DNA from: Devosia sp.
GTDB taxonomy: Bacteria > Pseudomonadota > Alphaproteobacteria > Rhizobiales > Devosiaceae
Direction of reading: 5' to 3'
Assembly (NCBI GenBank): GCA_011322005.1
Contig: DROE01000105.1
Span: 1 to 22,552 of the forward strand
Length of the DNA: 22,552 nucleotides
Positions 7,527 through 14,974 of this stretch are shown piece after piece. How positions within the stretch are numbered: position 1 is the first letter of the stretch; each line of letters begins with the position of its first letter. A program made the translations under genes and the position numbers. Under the pieces are notes generated by a model that was given only the letters and a program-made list of their open reading frames with translations, was not told where the DNA came from and ran no database searches.

Positions 7527-8873
7527 ATGAGCGAAGAGAAAAAGGGCGTAAGCCGCCGCAGGGTCCTGAAGACCGGCGCCGCCGGGCTGGTGGCCAGCGG
7601 TGTTGCGCCGATGGTTTTCACGCGCGGCGCGTGGGCGCAGGAGTTCAGGAACAATCCAACCGGTGCCGAGGTCACGCTCGGTTTCAACGTACCCCAGACC
7701 GGCGCCTATGCCGACGAGGGCGCAGACGAGTTGCGCGCCTATACACTGGCCGTCAAACATCTGAACGGCGAAGGGGACGGCGGAATGCTGAACACCATGC
7801 AACCCGGCTCGTTGAATGGAAACGGCATCCTGGGCAAAAAAGTCGCCTTTGTGACCGGCGACACGCAGACCAAATCCGATGCGGCGCGTGATAGCGCGCG
7901 GCGCATGATCGAACGTGATGGTGCACTGATTATTACGGGTGGCTCCTCATCCGGTGTTGCTGTTGCCGTACAGGCGCTTTGTCAGGAAATGGGTATCATT
8001 TTCATGGCCGGCCTGACCCATTCAAATGACACAACGGGAAAGGACAAAAAACGCTGCGGGTTCCGCCACTTCTTCAATGCCTACATGTCCGGTGCGGCCT
8101 TGGCTCCGGTGCTGGCGGCGGAATATGGCACAGACCGCCAGGCCTATCACCTGACAGCCGACTATAACTGGGGCTGGACGCAGGAAGAGTCCTTGATAAA
8201 CTCCACGGAGGCGATCGGCTGGCAGACAACTTCGGCGGTTCGTACCCCGTTGGGAGCCGGTGATTTTTCCCAGTACATTACGCCAGTACTGAATTCGGGC
8301 GCCGACGTTCTGATCCTGAACCATTATGGCAAGGACATGGTCAATTCGCTCACCCAGGCTATTCAGTTCGGGCTGAAGGATCGCCAGGCCAATGGCAAGA
8401 ACATTGAAATTGTCGTGCCCCTGTTCTCGCGTCTGATGGCACAGGGCGCCGGCGAAAACATCAAGGGTATTCTTGGCTCGACAAACTGGAACTGGTCACT
8501 TCAGGATGCCGGCTCCCAGGCCTTTGTCAAATCGTTTGGTGCCGAGTATGGATTCCCGCCGTCCCAGGCGGCTCATACCTGCTATGTGCAGGCCCTGCTT
8601 TATGCCGACGCCTGTGAACGTGCGGGCACGTTCTATCCGCCCGAGGTTATCAGGGCCCTGGAGGGCCACCTGTTCGATGGCATGGGCAACGGTCCCACCG
8701 AGTACCGGGCCGAGGATCATCAGTGCTTCAAGGATGTTCTGGTTGTGCGTGGTAACGAAAACCCCACGTCACAGTTTGATCTTCTTGAAGTGGTGCAGGA
8801 AGTTCCCCGTGCTCAGGTCGAGTATGACGCCTCGATATTTGGCGGGGAACTGGGTCCTTACGAGGTCTCATAA
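7527..8873 (+). CDS. Liv/HAAT-type ABC transporter substrate-binding protein with Tat signal
   Basis: A 448-residue periplasmic binding protein (Peripla_BP_6, Leu/Ile/Val-amide family). Residues 1-37 are a twin-arginine signal with SRRRVLK, a hydrophobic stretch and a likely cut after AWA (about 37). The mature part starts VTLGFNVPQTGAYADEG, the usual first strand of the family, followed by ITGGSSSGVAVAVQALCQEMGI near 130-155, the ligand-side region between the lobes. It captures an unknown small molecule and delivers it to the permease encoded downstream. Family members bind branched-chain amino acids, urea, amides and others, so the fold does not fix the substrate. Here the divergent acyl-CoA regulator and downstream acs point to a short-chain carboxylate or a precursor of one. 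It begins the five-gene operon. Confidence 0.88.
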   Translation: MSEEKKGVSRRRVLKTGAAGLVASGVAPMVFTRGAWAQEFRNNPTGAEVTLGFNVPQTGAYADEGADELRAYTLAVKHLNGEGDGGMLNTMQPGSLNGNGILGKKVAFVTGDTQTKSDAARDSARRMIERDGALIITGGSSSGVAVAVQALCQEMGIIFMAGLTHSNDTTGKDKKRCGFRHFFNAYMSGAALAPVLAAEYGTDRQAYHLTADYNWGWTQEESLINSTEAIGWQTTSAVRTPLGAGDFSQYITPVLNSGADVLILNHYGKDMVNSLTQAIQFGLKDRQANGKNIEIVVPLFSRLMAQGAGENIKGILGSTNWNWSLQDAGSQAFVKSFGAEYGFPPSQAAHTCYVQALLYADACERAGTFYPPEVIRALEGHLFDGMGNGPTEYRAEDHQCFKDVLVVRGNENPTSQFDLLEVVQEVPRAQVEYDASIFGGELGPYEVS

Positions 8874-8893
8874 AAGCGGATATAAGAGAATCT

Positions 8894-8920
8894 GGTCGGG
8901 GCGGCACGGTTGCCCCGGCT
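8894..8920 (+). other. Intercistronic RNA hairpin after the binding-protein gene
   Basis: The gap 8874-8978 holds an 11-pair stem, including four G-U pairs, between 8894-8904 and 8910-8920 with loop CACGG. No T-run follows, so it does not look like a full intrinsic terminator. Stems in this position often protect the upstream binding-protein mRNA from 3' decay or cause partial termination, giving excess binding protein over permease. That role is inferred here. Confidence 0.55.
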
Positions 8921-8978
8921 GGAGACCGGCTAGAGACGCAGCGTCGCAGCATGTCATGACCTTTGCGGGGAGGGGGCG

Positions 8979-10007
8979 ATGGACGCCATTCTGATACAAT
9001 TCTTGAACGGGCTGGACAAAGGCGGTGCCTATGCGCTGATCGCTCTCGGCCTTACCCTGGTTTTTGGTACCCTGGGCGTGGTGAACTTCGCCCATGGGGC
9101 GATTTTCATGATTGGCTCGTTCGTGGCGGTTGCCTTTCGTCAACTGCTGACACTTGAGCGTGTCGAACTGAGTGAAACCGAACTGTCCCCCTGGGGCACC
9201 GCCCTTGAGATCAGAACCCCTTATGCACTGGAGTGGTTTGGGGATTTCGGCAATGTTCTCATCGACTATTCCGTGCCCATCGCGGTGCTGCTGGCCATTC
9301 CTGTGATGTATCTTCTTGGCGTGCTCATGGAGAGGGGACTGATAAAGCACTTTTACAAACGCCCCCACGCCGAGCAGATTCTGGTGACGTTTGGCCTCGC
9401 GATTGTTTTGGGTGAGGTGGCCCGGACCTTTTTCGGCGCAAACCCCATCCCCCAGCCCATGCCCGAGGCGGTGCGCGGTGCCGCCGATATCGGTATCCTG
9501 TTTGGCATGGCCGAACACGCGGTCACCTATCCCTGGTGGCGGCTGATCTACTTCGTGTTCTCACTCGTGGTCATCGGTGCCGTCTTTGCGTTCCTCAGGT
9601 TCACGACCTTTGGGCTTGTTGTGCGCGCGGGCATGTCCGACCGGGAAACGGTGGGTCTGCTTGGTATCAATATCAATCGGCGTTTCACCATAGTGTTCGG
9701 CCTGGCCGCGGTGGTGGCCGGTATTGCCGGGGTCATGTATACACCGCTCCTGCCGCCCACCTATTCGCTTGGCATGGATTTTCTGGTGCTCAGTTTTGTT
9801 GTTGTGGTGGTCGGGGGCATGGGCTCGCTGCCCGGCGCGGTTGCCGCCGGGTTCCTTCTGGGCATATTGCAGTCCTTTGCCGCCATGACCGAAGTGAAAG
9901 CGATATTCCCCGGGATTGATCAGGTTATCATCTACCTGGTGGCGGTTGTGATCCTGCTGGTGCGGCCAAGGGGCCTGTTTGGCCGCAAAGGAGTGATGGA
10001 GAACTGA
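8979..10007 (+). CDS. ABC transporter inner-membrane permease, LivH type
   Basis: A 342-residue hydrophobic permease with about eight membrane segments. It shows the LivH signatures GAYALIALGLTLVFGTLGVVNFAHGA split over residues 12-38, GLLGININRRF near 226-236, and VVVVGGMGSLPGAVAAGFLLG near 275-295, the coupling and ATPase-contact region. Length is somewhat above the usual 290-310 because of an extra polar loop at about residues 55-85 between the first segments. It forms half of the membrane channel together with the LivM-type protein. A GGGGAGGGGG ribosome binding site precedes the ATG. One base separates its stop from the next ATG, a sign of co-translation. The imported substrate is not known and the Liv name describes the family only. 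Confidence 0.9.
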   Translation: MDAILIQFLNGLDKGGAYALIALGLTLVFGTLGVVNFAHGAIFMIGSFVAVAFRQLLTLERVELSETELSPWGTALEIRTPYALEWFGDFGNVLIDYSVPIAVLLAIPVMYLLGVLMERGLIKHFYKRPHAEQILVTFGLAIVLGEVARTFFGANPIPQPMPEAVRGAADIGILFGMAEHAVTYPWWRLIYFVFSLVVIGAVFAFLRFTTFGLVVRAGMSDRETVGLLGININRRFTIVFGLAAVVAGIAGVMYTPLLPPTYSLGMDFLVLSFVVVVVGGMGSLPGAVAAGFLLGILQSFAAMTEVKAIFPGIDQVIIYLVAVVILLVRPRGLFGRKGVMEN

Positions 10008-10008
10008 A

Positions 10009-11151
10009 ATGCTTACACTCCCCAAAAAGGAACTCATCAAGTTCGTGATTTTTGCGGTCGTGGTTCTGACCATGCCTGTCTGGCTTACTCCGTTTGGAGC
10101 ATCCTACCCCGGTCTGCTGCAAAAGTTCGCAATCTACGGATTGTTGGCAGTGGGTTTCAACATCCTGTTTGGCCTGACCGGCTATCTCAGTTTTGGCCAT
10201 GCGGCATTTTTGGGCGTGGGTTCATATGCCGCGGTATGGTCGTTCAAATTGTTGACTATGAACGCCATACCCGCAGTTGTTTTCGCGGTCATTCTTTCGG
10301 GATTGTTCGCGCTGGCCATCGGCTATCTGTCGCTCAGGCGCTCTGGCATCTACTTTTCCATCCTGACGCTGGCATTTGCCCAGATGAGTTATAACCTGGC
10401 CTATTCGGTGCTGACCCCTATCACCAATGGAGAGACCGGGCTGCAACTGACATTGCAGGACCCCCGGGTGCTTGATCTTGCTTTCTCGGAACGGGAGGCC
10501 GGTCTGCCCATTGTAACTCTGTTCGGAATTGATATGGCGGGGTATGGAGGCTTCTATTTCAGCGCTGTTTTACTGATTGCTGGTTTTTTCATTGCTCAGA
10601 AAATCACCACTTCTCCCTTTGGTCTGGTGCTCAAGGGCATAAAATCCAACCAGAACCGCATGAACTATACCGGGGTCAACACACGGCCCTACACCCTGGC
10701 AGCCTTTGTAATTTCGGGCATGTATGCAGGACTAGCAGGCGGCCTGCTCGCGGTCACCGACCCGCTGGCCGGGGCCGAGCGCATGCAGTGGACCGCTTCG
10801 GGGGAACTGGTGCTTATGACTATTCTTGGAGGCGTGGGCACCATGTTCGGACCGGTCCTGGGCGCCTGGATAATGAAATATCTGGAGAACATATTTTCCG
10901 CGTTCAATGAAAATGTCCTGCATGGCTTCTTTGCGTTCCTGCCGGACAATCTTGAGAGCGTCGTTGTGTTGATTGCCTCAAAATTCGTTGGCGAGGGCTG
11001 GCACCTGACGCTGGGTCTGATGTTTGTGTTTGTGGTTGTCTTTCTGCCCGGCGGGCTGATGGAGGGCTACAGAAGATTTGTGAACAGGTTTTTCAACGGC
11101 GGGAAAGCAAAGGCCGAAGCGCCCGACAAACAGACCCAACCGGCGGAATAA
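10009..11151 (+). CDS. ABC transporter inner-membrane permease, LivM type
   Basis: A 380-residue permease forming the second half of the channel. The family motif GFNILFGLTGYLSFGHAAFLG lies around residues 48-68 and KSNQNRMNYTGVNTRPYTLAAF around 214-235. ILGGVGTMFGPVLGAW near 274-289 is the region that docks on the ATPases. The last 25 residues are a charged tail (KAKAEAPDKQTQPAE). It begins 1 base after the LivH-type gene ends, with GGAG upstream inside that gene, and the LivG-type ATPase follows 17 bases later. Function is high-affinity import with the other four products of the operon. Confidence 0.9.
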   Translation: MLTLPKKELIKFVIFAVVVLTMPVWLTPFGASYPGLLQKFAIYGLLAVGFNILFGLTGYLSFGHAAFLGVGSYAAVWSFKLLTMNAIPAVVFAVILSGLFALAIGYLSLRRSGIYFSILTLAFAQMSYNLAYSVLTPITNGETGLQLTLQDPRVLDLAFSEREAGLPIVTLFGIDMAGYGGFYFSAVLLIAGFFIAQKITTSPFGLVLKGIKSNQNRMNYTGVNTRPYTLAAFVISGMYAGLAGGLLAVTDPLAGAERMQWTASGELVLMTILGGVGTMFGPVLGAWIMKYLENIFSAFNENVLHGFFAFLPDNLESVVVLIASKFVGEGWHLTLGLMFVFVVVFLPGGLMEGYRRFVNRFFNGGKAKAEAPDKQTQPAE

Positions 11152-11168
11152 AGGGACGGGAAAAGAAA

Positions 11169-11942
11169 ATGGCGACATCAGATCACAATGTGGTACTTCA
11201 CGTTGCCGATGTGCATATGCGCTTTGGTGGCCTGCATGCCCTTGCCGACATCGACCTTGAGGTTGAGGAAGGAAAAACCCACGCCATTATCGGTCCCAAC
11301 GGGGCCGGAAAGTCGACCCTGCTCAACGTGTGTGTGGGGCGTCTTTTTCCCACAAGCGGAGCGGTGGTGTTTGACGGGCAGGTGATTACCGGCAAAAAGC
11401 CCCACGAAATCAATCAGGCCGGGGTGGCGCGTGTATTCCAGACTCCGGAAATATTTCCTGAACTGTCGGTTCTGGACAATGTCATGGCTCCCGCTTTTGC
11501 AAAACGGGACGGCGCCTTCAAGCTGAACTTTTTCTCAAACATGCACAAGGAAGGTGAGATCCGGGAGGAGGCCAGGCATTTTATCAATGACGTGGGCATG
11601 ACCGCAAAGCTCGATACCCATGCCGGTGCACTCTCGCGGGGGGACAAGCGCCGACTGGAACTGGCCATGTGTTTGATACAGCATCCCAGGCTGTTGCTGC
11701 TGGACGAACCGACAGCCGGCATGTCGCGCCATGACACCAATACAACCATCGAACTGCTCAGGAAAATCAAGGAGCGGGGAATGACGAAAATCATAATCGA
11801 ACACGACATGCACGTTGTGTTCTCGCTGGCAGATAAGATTTCGGTGCTGGCGCAAGGGCGCATAATCGCTGAGGGCGCGCCCGACGAGGTTCGGGCCGAC
11901 CCCAGGGTCAAGGAAGCCTATCTGGGGAGTGAGCAGGAATGA
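11169..11942 (+). CDS. ABC transporter ATP-binding protein, LivG type
   Basis: A 257-residue ATPase. Walker A is GPNGAGKST (42-50), the Q-loop is RVFQTPEIF, the signature is LSRGDKRRLELAM (about 156-168), Walker B is LLLLDEPTAG (about 175-184), and the H-loop is IIEHDMHVV. The signature reads LSRGD instead of the usual LSGGQ; LivG/UrtD proteins commonly vary here (for example LSYGQ or LSHGQ), so activity is expected. The C-terminal AYLGSEQE resembles the LivG tail. It powers import with the LivF-type partner as a heterodimer on the cytoplasmic face. Its stop overlaps the next ATG by 4 bases (ATGA), so the two ATPases are translationally coupled. Confidence 0.92.
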   Translation: MATSDHNVVLHVADVHMRFGGLHALADIDLEVEEGKTHAIIGPNGAGKSTLLNVCVGRLFPTSGAVVFDGQVITGKKPHEINQAGVARVFQTPEIFPELSVLDNVMAPAFAKRDGAFKLNFFSNMHKEGEIREEARHFINDVGMTAKLDTHAGALSRGDKRRLELAMCLIQHPRLLLLDEPTAGMSRHDTNTTIELLRKIKERGMTKIIIEHDMHVVFSLADKISVLAQGRIIAEGAPDEVRADPRVKEAYLGSEQE

Positions 11943-12736
11943 GTGCGGTCAAGGAAAATGCCGGAGAACCGGTGTCGGGGGACAAAGTCCGCGACCAGCC
12001 GGAAACCGGAGCGGCGCCGGCACCGGCCAAAGACGCTTTTTTTGAGATTTCCGACATCCACGCCTATTATGGGGAAAGCTACATTGTTCAGGGTCTCTCA
12101 TTGACGCTGAACAAGGGCGAAATCCTCGCTCTGCTGGGCCGCAATGGTGCCGGCAAGACCACGACGCTCAAGGCAGTTGCGCGCACGGATGTTCCCGAAG
12201 TCAAAAGAGGAGAAATCTGGTTGGACGGCGCTCCGCTGCACGAGGGACGGGCCTATCAGGCGGCTTTGGCCGGGGTGCAACTCGTGCCCGAGGACCGGCG
12301 CATCATTGAAGGGTTGACGGTTGAGGAGAATATCTTTCTGGCCCAGGTTGCCCAGGGGCGCGGCTGGGAACTGGAGCGGATTTACGGGCATTTTCCCCGC
12401 CTCGCGGAAAGGCGCAAGCAGGATGGAGTGACCCTTTCTGGGGGCGAACAGCAGATGCTGGCCATCGCCCGGGCACTGGCCCGTGATGTGAAACTGCTGC
12501 TCCTTGATGAACCCTATGAGGGGCTCGCCCCTGTCATTGTTCAGGAGATCGAAAGAATACTGCTCGAAATCAAGGAAATCGGCATTACAACCATCATCGT
12601 GGAGCAAAATGCCGTGGCGGCGCTCAAACTGGCCGATCGCGCCGCAATTCTGGATACCGGGTTGCTCGCCTTCACCGGCGATGCGCAGGAGGTTCTGGAC
12701 AATGAAGATCTGATGCAGGAATACTTGGCCATATAG
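11939..12736 (+). CDS. ABC transporter ATP-binding protein, LivF type, with N-terminal extension
   Basis: A 265-residue ATPase, partner of the LivG-type protein. Walker A is GRNGAGKTT (67-75), the signature is LSGGEQQMLAIARAL (about 167-181), Walker B is LLLLDEPYEGLAP (about 187-199), and the H-loop equivalent is IIVEQNAVAAL, with Gln-Asn in place of His as is usual for LivF. The core begins at about residue 34 (FFEISDIHAYYGES). The first 33 residues are an Ala/Pro/Glu/Lys-rich extension absent from typical LivF, which is about 235 residues long. The start at 11939 is favoured by the 4-base overlap with livG. The extension has no recognisable motif and is probably disordered. It is the last gene of the transporter operon. 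Confidence 0.9.
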   Translation: MSAVKENAGEPVSGDKVRDQPETGAAPAPAKDAFFEISDIHAYYGESYIVQGLSLTLNKGEILALLGRNGAGKTTTLKAVARTDVPEVKRGEIWLDGAPLHEGRAYQAALAGVQLVPEDRRIIEGLTVEENIFLAQVAQGRGWELERIYGHFPRLAERRKQDGVTLSGGEQQMLAIARALARDVKLLLLDEPYEGLAPVIVQEIERILLEIKEIGITTIIVEQNAVAALKLADRAAILDTGLLAFTGDAQEVLDNEDLMQEYLAI

Positions 12737-12741
12737 TTTTC

Positions 12742-12778
12742 GGACCGGACCTTTGTGCTGGAATCCGGTTCCTTTTTT
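12742..12778 (+). terminator. Candidate intrinsic terminator after the ABC operon
   Basis: GGACCGGA (12742-12749) pairs with TCCGGTTCC (12764-12772) with one bulged T, around a 14-base loop, and six T residues follow at 12773-12778. It lies 6 bases after the livF stop. The bulge and long loop make it moderate, so some readthrough into acs is possible. Confidence 0.6.
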
Positions 12779-12833
12779 GGTACAACTGGTTCGCGCGCCC
12801 TGAGTCCGGGCGGCACAATAAACTTAATCAGGA

Positions 12834-14792
12834 ATGGACAAAAAATTGGCTTCCGCAATCTTTAACCCACCTGCCAGCATCCTTGAGAATACGTTTGTAA
12901 CTGCCGACCAATATGAGGAGATGTACGCGCGCTCGATTACCGACCCAGATGGTTTCTGGGCCGAGCAGGCGCAGCGGCTGGACTGGATTACCCCGTTCAC
13001 CAAGGTCAAGAACACCAGTTTTGAATATCCAAACGTGTTCGTGAAATGGTTCGAGGATGGTGAGCTTAACGTTGCCGCCAACTGCATCGACCGCCACCTG
13101 GATAGGCTTGGGGAGAAAACCGCCATCATCTGGGAACCGGATGAGCCGGATGAGGCGGGCAAGCACATCACTTTCAACGAACTGCACAAATCCGTTTGCC
13201 GTTTTGCCAATGTGCTTAAAAACCTAGGGGTGAAGAAGGGCGACCGGGTAACCATCTACCTGCCCATGATCCCAGAGGCCGCGTATGCCATGCTGGCCTG
13301 TGCCCGTATCGGGGCCATTCACTCGGTGGTTTTTGCCGGGTTTTCTCCCGATGCACTGGCTGGTCGGATCGTCAATTGTGAATCAGAATTTGTTATCACC
13401 GCTGACGAGGGACGGCGGGCGGGAAAACGTGTTCCGCTCAAAGCAAATGTCGATGCGGCACTGGCAGCGGCAGGGGGGGTGGCCCATGTGCTGGTGGTGA
13501 AGAACACCGGTGGCGATGTGGACATGACAAAGGGGCGCGATGTCTGGCTCCATGAAGCGTCCGAGGGTGTTGGGGATGATTGCGCGCCGGTGACCATGAA
13601 TGCAGAGGATCCGCTGTTCATTCTTTACACATCCGGCTCCACCGGCAAACCCAAGGGCGTACTGCATACAACGGGGGGTTATCTCACCTACGCCTCGATG
13701 GCCCAGCAATTGAACTTCGACTACCATCAGGGCGAAATCTACTGGTGTACCGCTGATATCGGCTGGGTTACCGGCCATTCCTATGTGGTTTACGGGCCCC
13801 TGGCCAACGGGGCGACCACGGTGATGTTCGAGGGTGTGCCCAACTATCCCGATGCCTCGCGCTTCTGGCAAATCGTGGACAAGCACCAGATCAATATTTT
13901 CCACTCCGCACCCACCGCCATCCGGGCGCTGATGGGGGCGGGCGACGAATTTATCGACAAGGCGGACCTGTCATCACTTAAGGTCATCGGCACCGTGGGC
14001 GAACCCATCAACCCCCAGGCATGGATGTGGTATTACGAGAAGGTGGGACGCTCCAAATGCGTGGTTGTCGACAGTTGGTGGCAGACCGAAACCGGCGCTT
14101 CGATGATTACGGCGCTGCCCGGGGCCATGGCCACCAAGCCCGGTTCTGCCAGCAAGCCTTTTTTTGGAGTTCAGCCGGTCATTCTGGACCCGCAGACGGG
14201 AAAGGAAATCACAACGCAGGAGGCCGAGGGCGTTCTTGCAATCCGTGACAGCTGGCCGGGACAGATGCGCACGGTCTATGGCGACCATGACCGGTTTGTT
14301 GCCACCTATTTCGAAGAGTACAAGGGTTTTTATTTCAGCGGCGATGGCTGCCGACGTGACGCGGATGGCTATTACTGGATTACCGGCCGGGTGGACGACG
14401 TGCTGAATGTCTCCGGGCACCGCATGGGCACCGCCGAGATAGAAAGCGCTCTGGTCTTGCATCCACTGGTCTCGGAAGCGGCGGTGGTGGGCTATCCCCA
14501 CCACATCAAGGGGCAGGGCATCTATTGTTACGTCACGCTGATGGCGGGCGAGGCTCCCGGCGACGAACTGGAAAAAGAACTCAAGGGCTGGGTGCGCAAG
14601 GAAATCGGCCCCATCTGTACACCTGATTTCATCCAGTTTGCGCCCGGCCTGCCCAAAACGCGCTCGGGAAAAATCATGCGCCGCATCTTGCGCAAGGTGG
14701 CCGAAGACGATTTTTCCAACCTTGGCGATACCTCAACTCTGGCCGATCCCGGAGTGGTTGACGACCTGATTGCCAACCGCAAGAACCGCTGA
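12834..14792 (+). CDS. acs: Acetyl-CoA synthetase (AMP-forming)
   Basis: A 652-residue enzyme, the same length as E. coli Acs, converting acetate, ATP and CoA to acetyl-CoA, AMP and diphosphate. Motifs seen are YTSGSTGKPKGVLH (about 264-277), WVTGHSYVVYGPL (about 309-321), TVGEPINPQAW, and DSWWQTETG (about 411-419), whose Trp shapes the small acetate pocket. The hinge and Asp region is SGDGCRRDADGYYWITGRVDD, and PKTRSGKIMRR carries the acetylation-controlled Lys (about 613). It follows the ABC operon by 97 bases and a possible terminator, so it may use its own promoter; CACAAT (12814-12819) could be a -10. The ATG is preceded only by AGGA directly against it, an unusually close ribosome binding site. 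Linkage to an importer and an acyl-CoA regulator supports a role in short-chain acid assimilation. Propionate use cannot be excluded. Confidence 0.96.
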   Translation: MDKKLASAIFNPPASILENTFVTADQYEEMYARSITDPDGFWAEQAQRLDWITPFTKVKNTSFEYPNVFVKWFEDGELNVAANCIDRHLDRLGEKTAIIWEPDEPDEAGKHITFNELHKSVCRFANVLKNLGVKKGDRVTIYLPMIPEAAYAMLACARIGAIHSVVFAGFSPDALAGRIVNCESEFVITADEGRRAGKRVPLKANVDAALAAAGGVAHVLVVKNTGGDVDMTKGRDVWLHEASEGVGDDCAPVTMNAEDPLFILYTSGSTGKPKGVLHTTGGYLTYASMAQQLNFDYHQGEIYWCTADIGWVTGHSYVVYGPLANGATTVMFEGVPNYPDASRFWQIVDKHQINIFHSAPTAIRALMGAGDEFIDKADLSSLKVIGTVGEPINPQAWMWYYEKVGRSKCVVVDSWWQTETGASMITALPGAMATKPGSASKPFFGVQPVILDPQTGKEITTQEAEGVLAIRDSWPGQMRTVYGDHDRFVATYFEEYKGFYFSGDGCRRDADGYYWITGRVDDVLNVSGHRMGTAEIESALVLHPLVSEAAVVGYPHHIKGQGIYCYVTLMAGEAPGDELEKELKGWVRKEIGPICTPDFIQFAPGLPKTRSGKIMRRILRKVAEDDFSNLGDTSTLADPGVVDDLIANRKNR

Positions 14793-14825
14793 CCCACCAG
14801 CGCTGTACATATCAGTTCTCCCTTG

Positions 14826-14850
14826 GCCCGGTCATTGCGGCCGGGCTTTT
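14826..14850 (+). terminator. Intrinsic terminator after acs
   Basis: GCCCGG (14826-14831) and CCGGGC (14841-14846) form a 6-pair GC-only stem with a 9-base loop, followed by TTTTCTTT. It is 34 bases after the acs stop and separates acs from mgtE. Confidence 0.8.
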
Positions 14851-14914
14851 CTTTGGCGGCTTACTCTTGGAATAGTCTATCTTTATCGCTAGGCCTCTAT
14901 ACCGTTGAACCTTT

Positions 14915-14937
14915 CCGATAGCCCGCTGAACTATCGG
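14915..14937 (+). other. Hairpin in the mgtE leader
   Basis: CCGATAG (14915-14921) pairs perfectly with CTATCGG (14931-14937) around a 9-base loop, ending 37 bases before the mgtE ATG. There is only a short mixed T stretch after it (GTTTCT). It may be a leader structure or a weak terminator. I do not see the conserved elements of an M-box magnesium riboswitch, and the leader is too short for one. Confidence 0.4.
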
Positions 14938-14974
14938 GTTTCTAAGAGCACGTCCGGACAAACAAAGCATTGAT

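Noticed and set aside
7527..12736. Urea (UrtABCDE) or true branched-chain amino acid transporter
   Set aside because: The family fold allows both, but no urease, amidase or amino acid genes are near. The acyl-CoA regulator and acs point elsewhere. It is not excluded, so no specific gene symbols were assigned.
14851..14974. Magnesium riboswitch (M-box) before mgtE
   Set aside because: Only a single 7-pair hairpin is visible and the leader is too short for the conserved multi-helix M-box.
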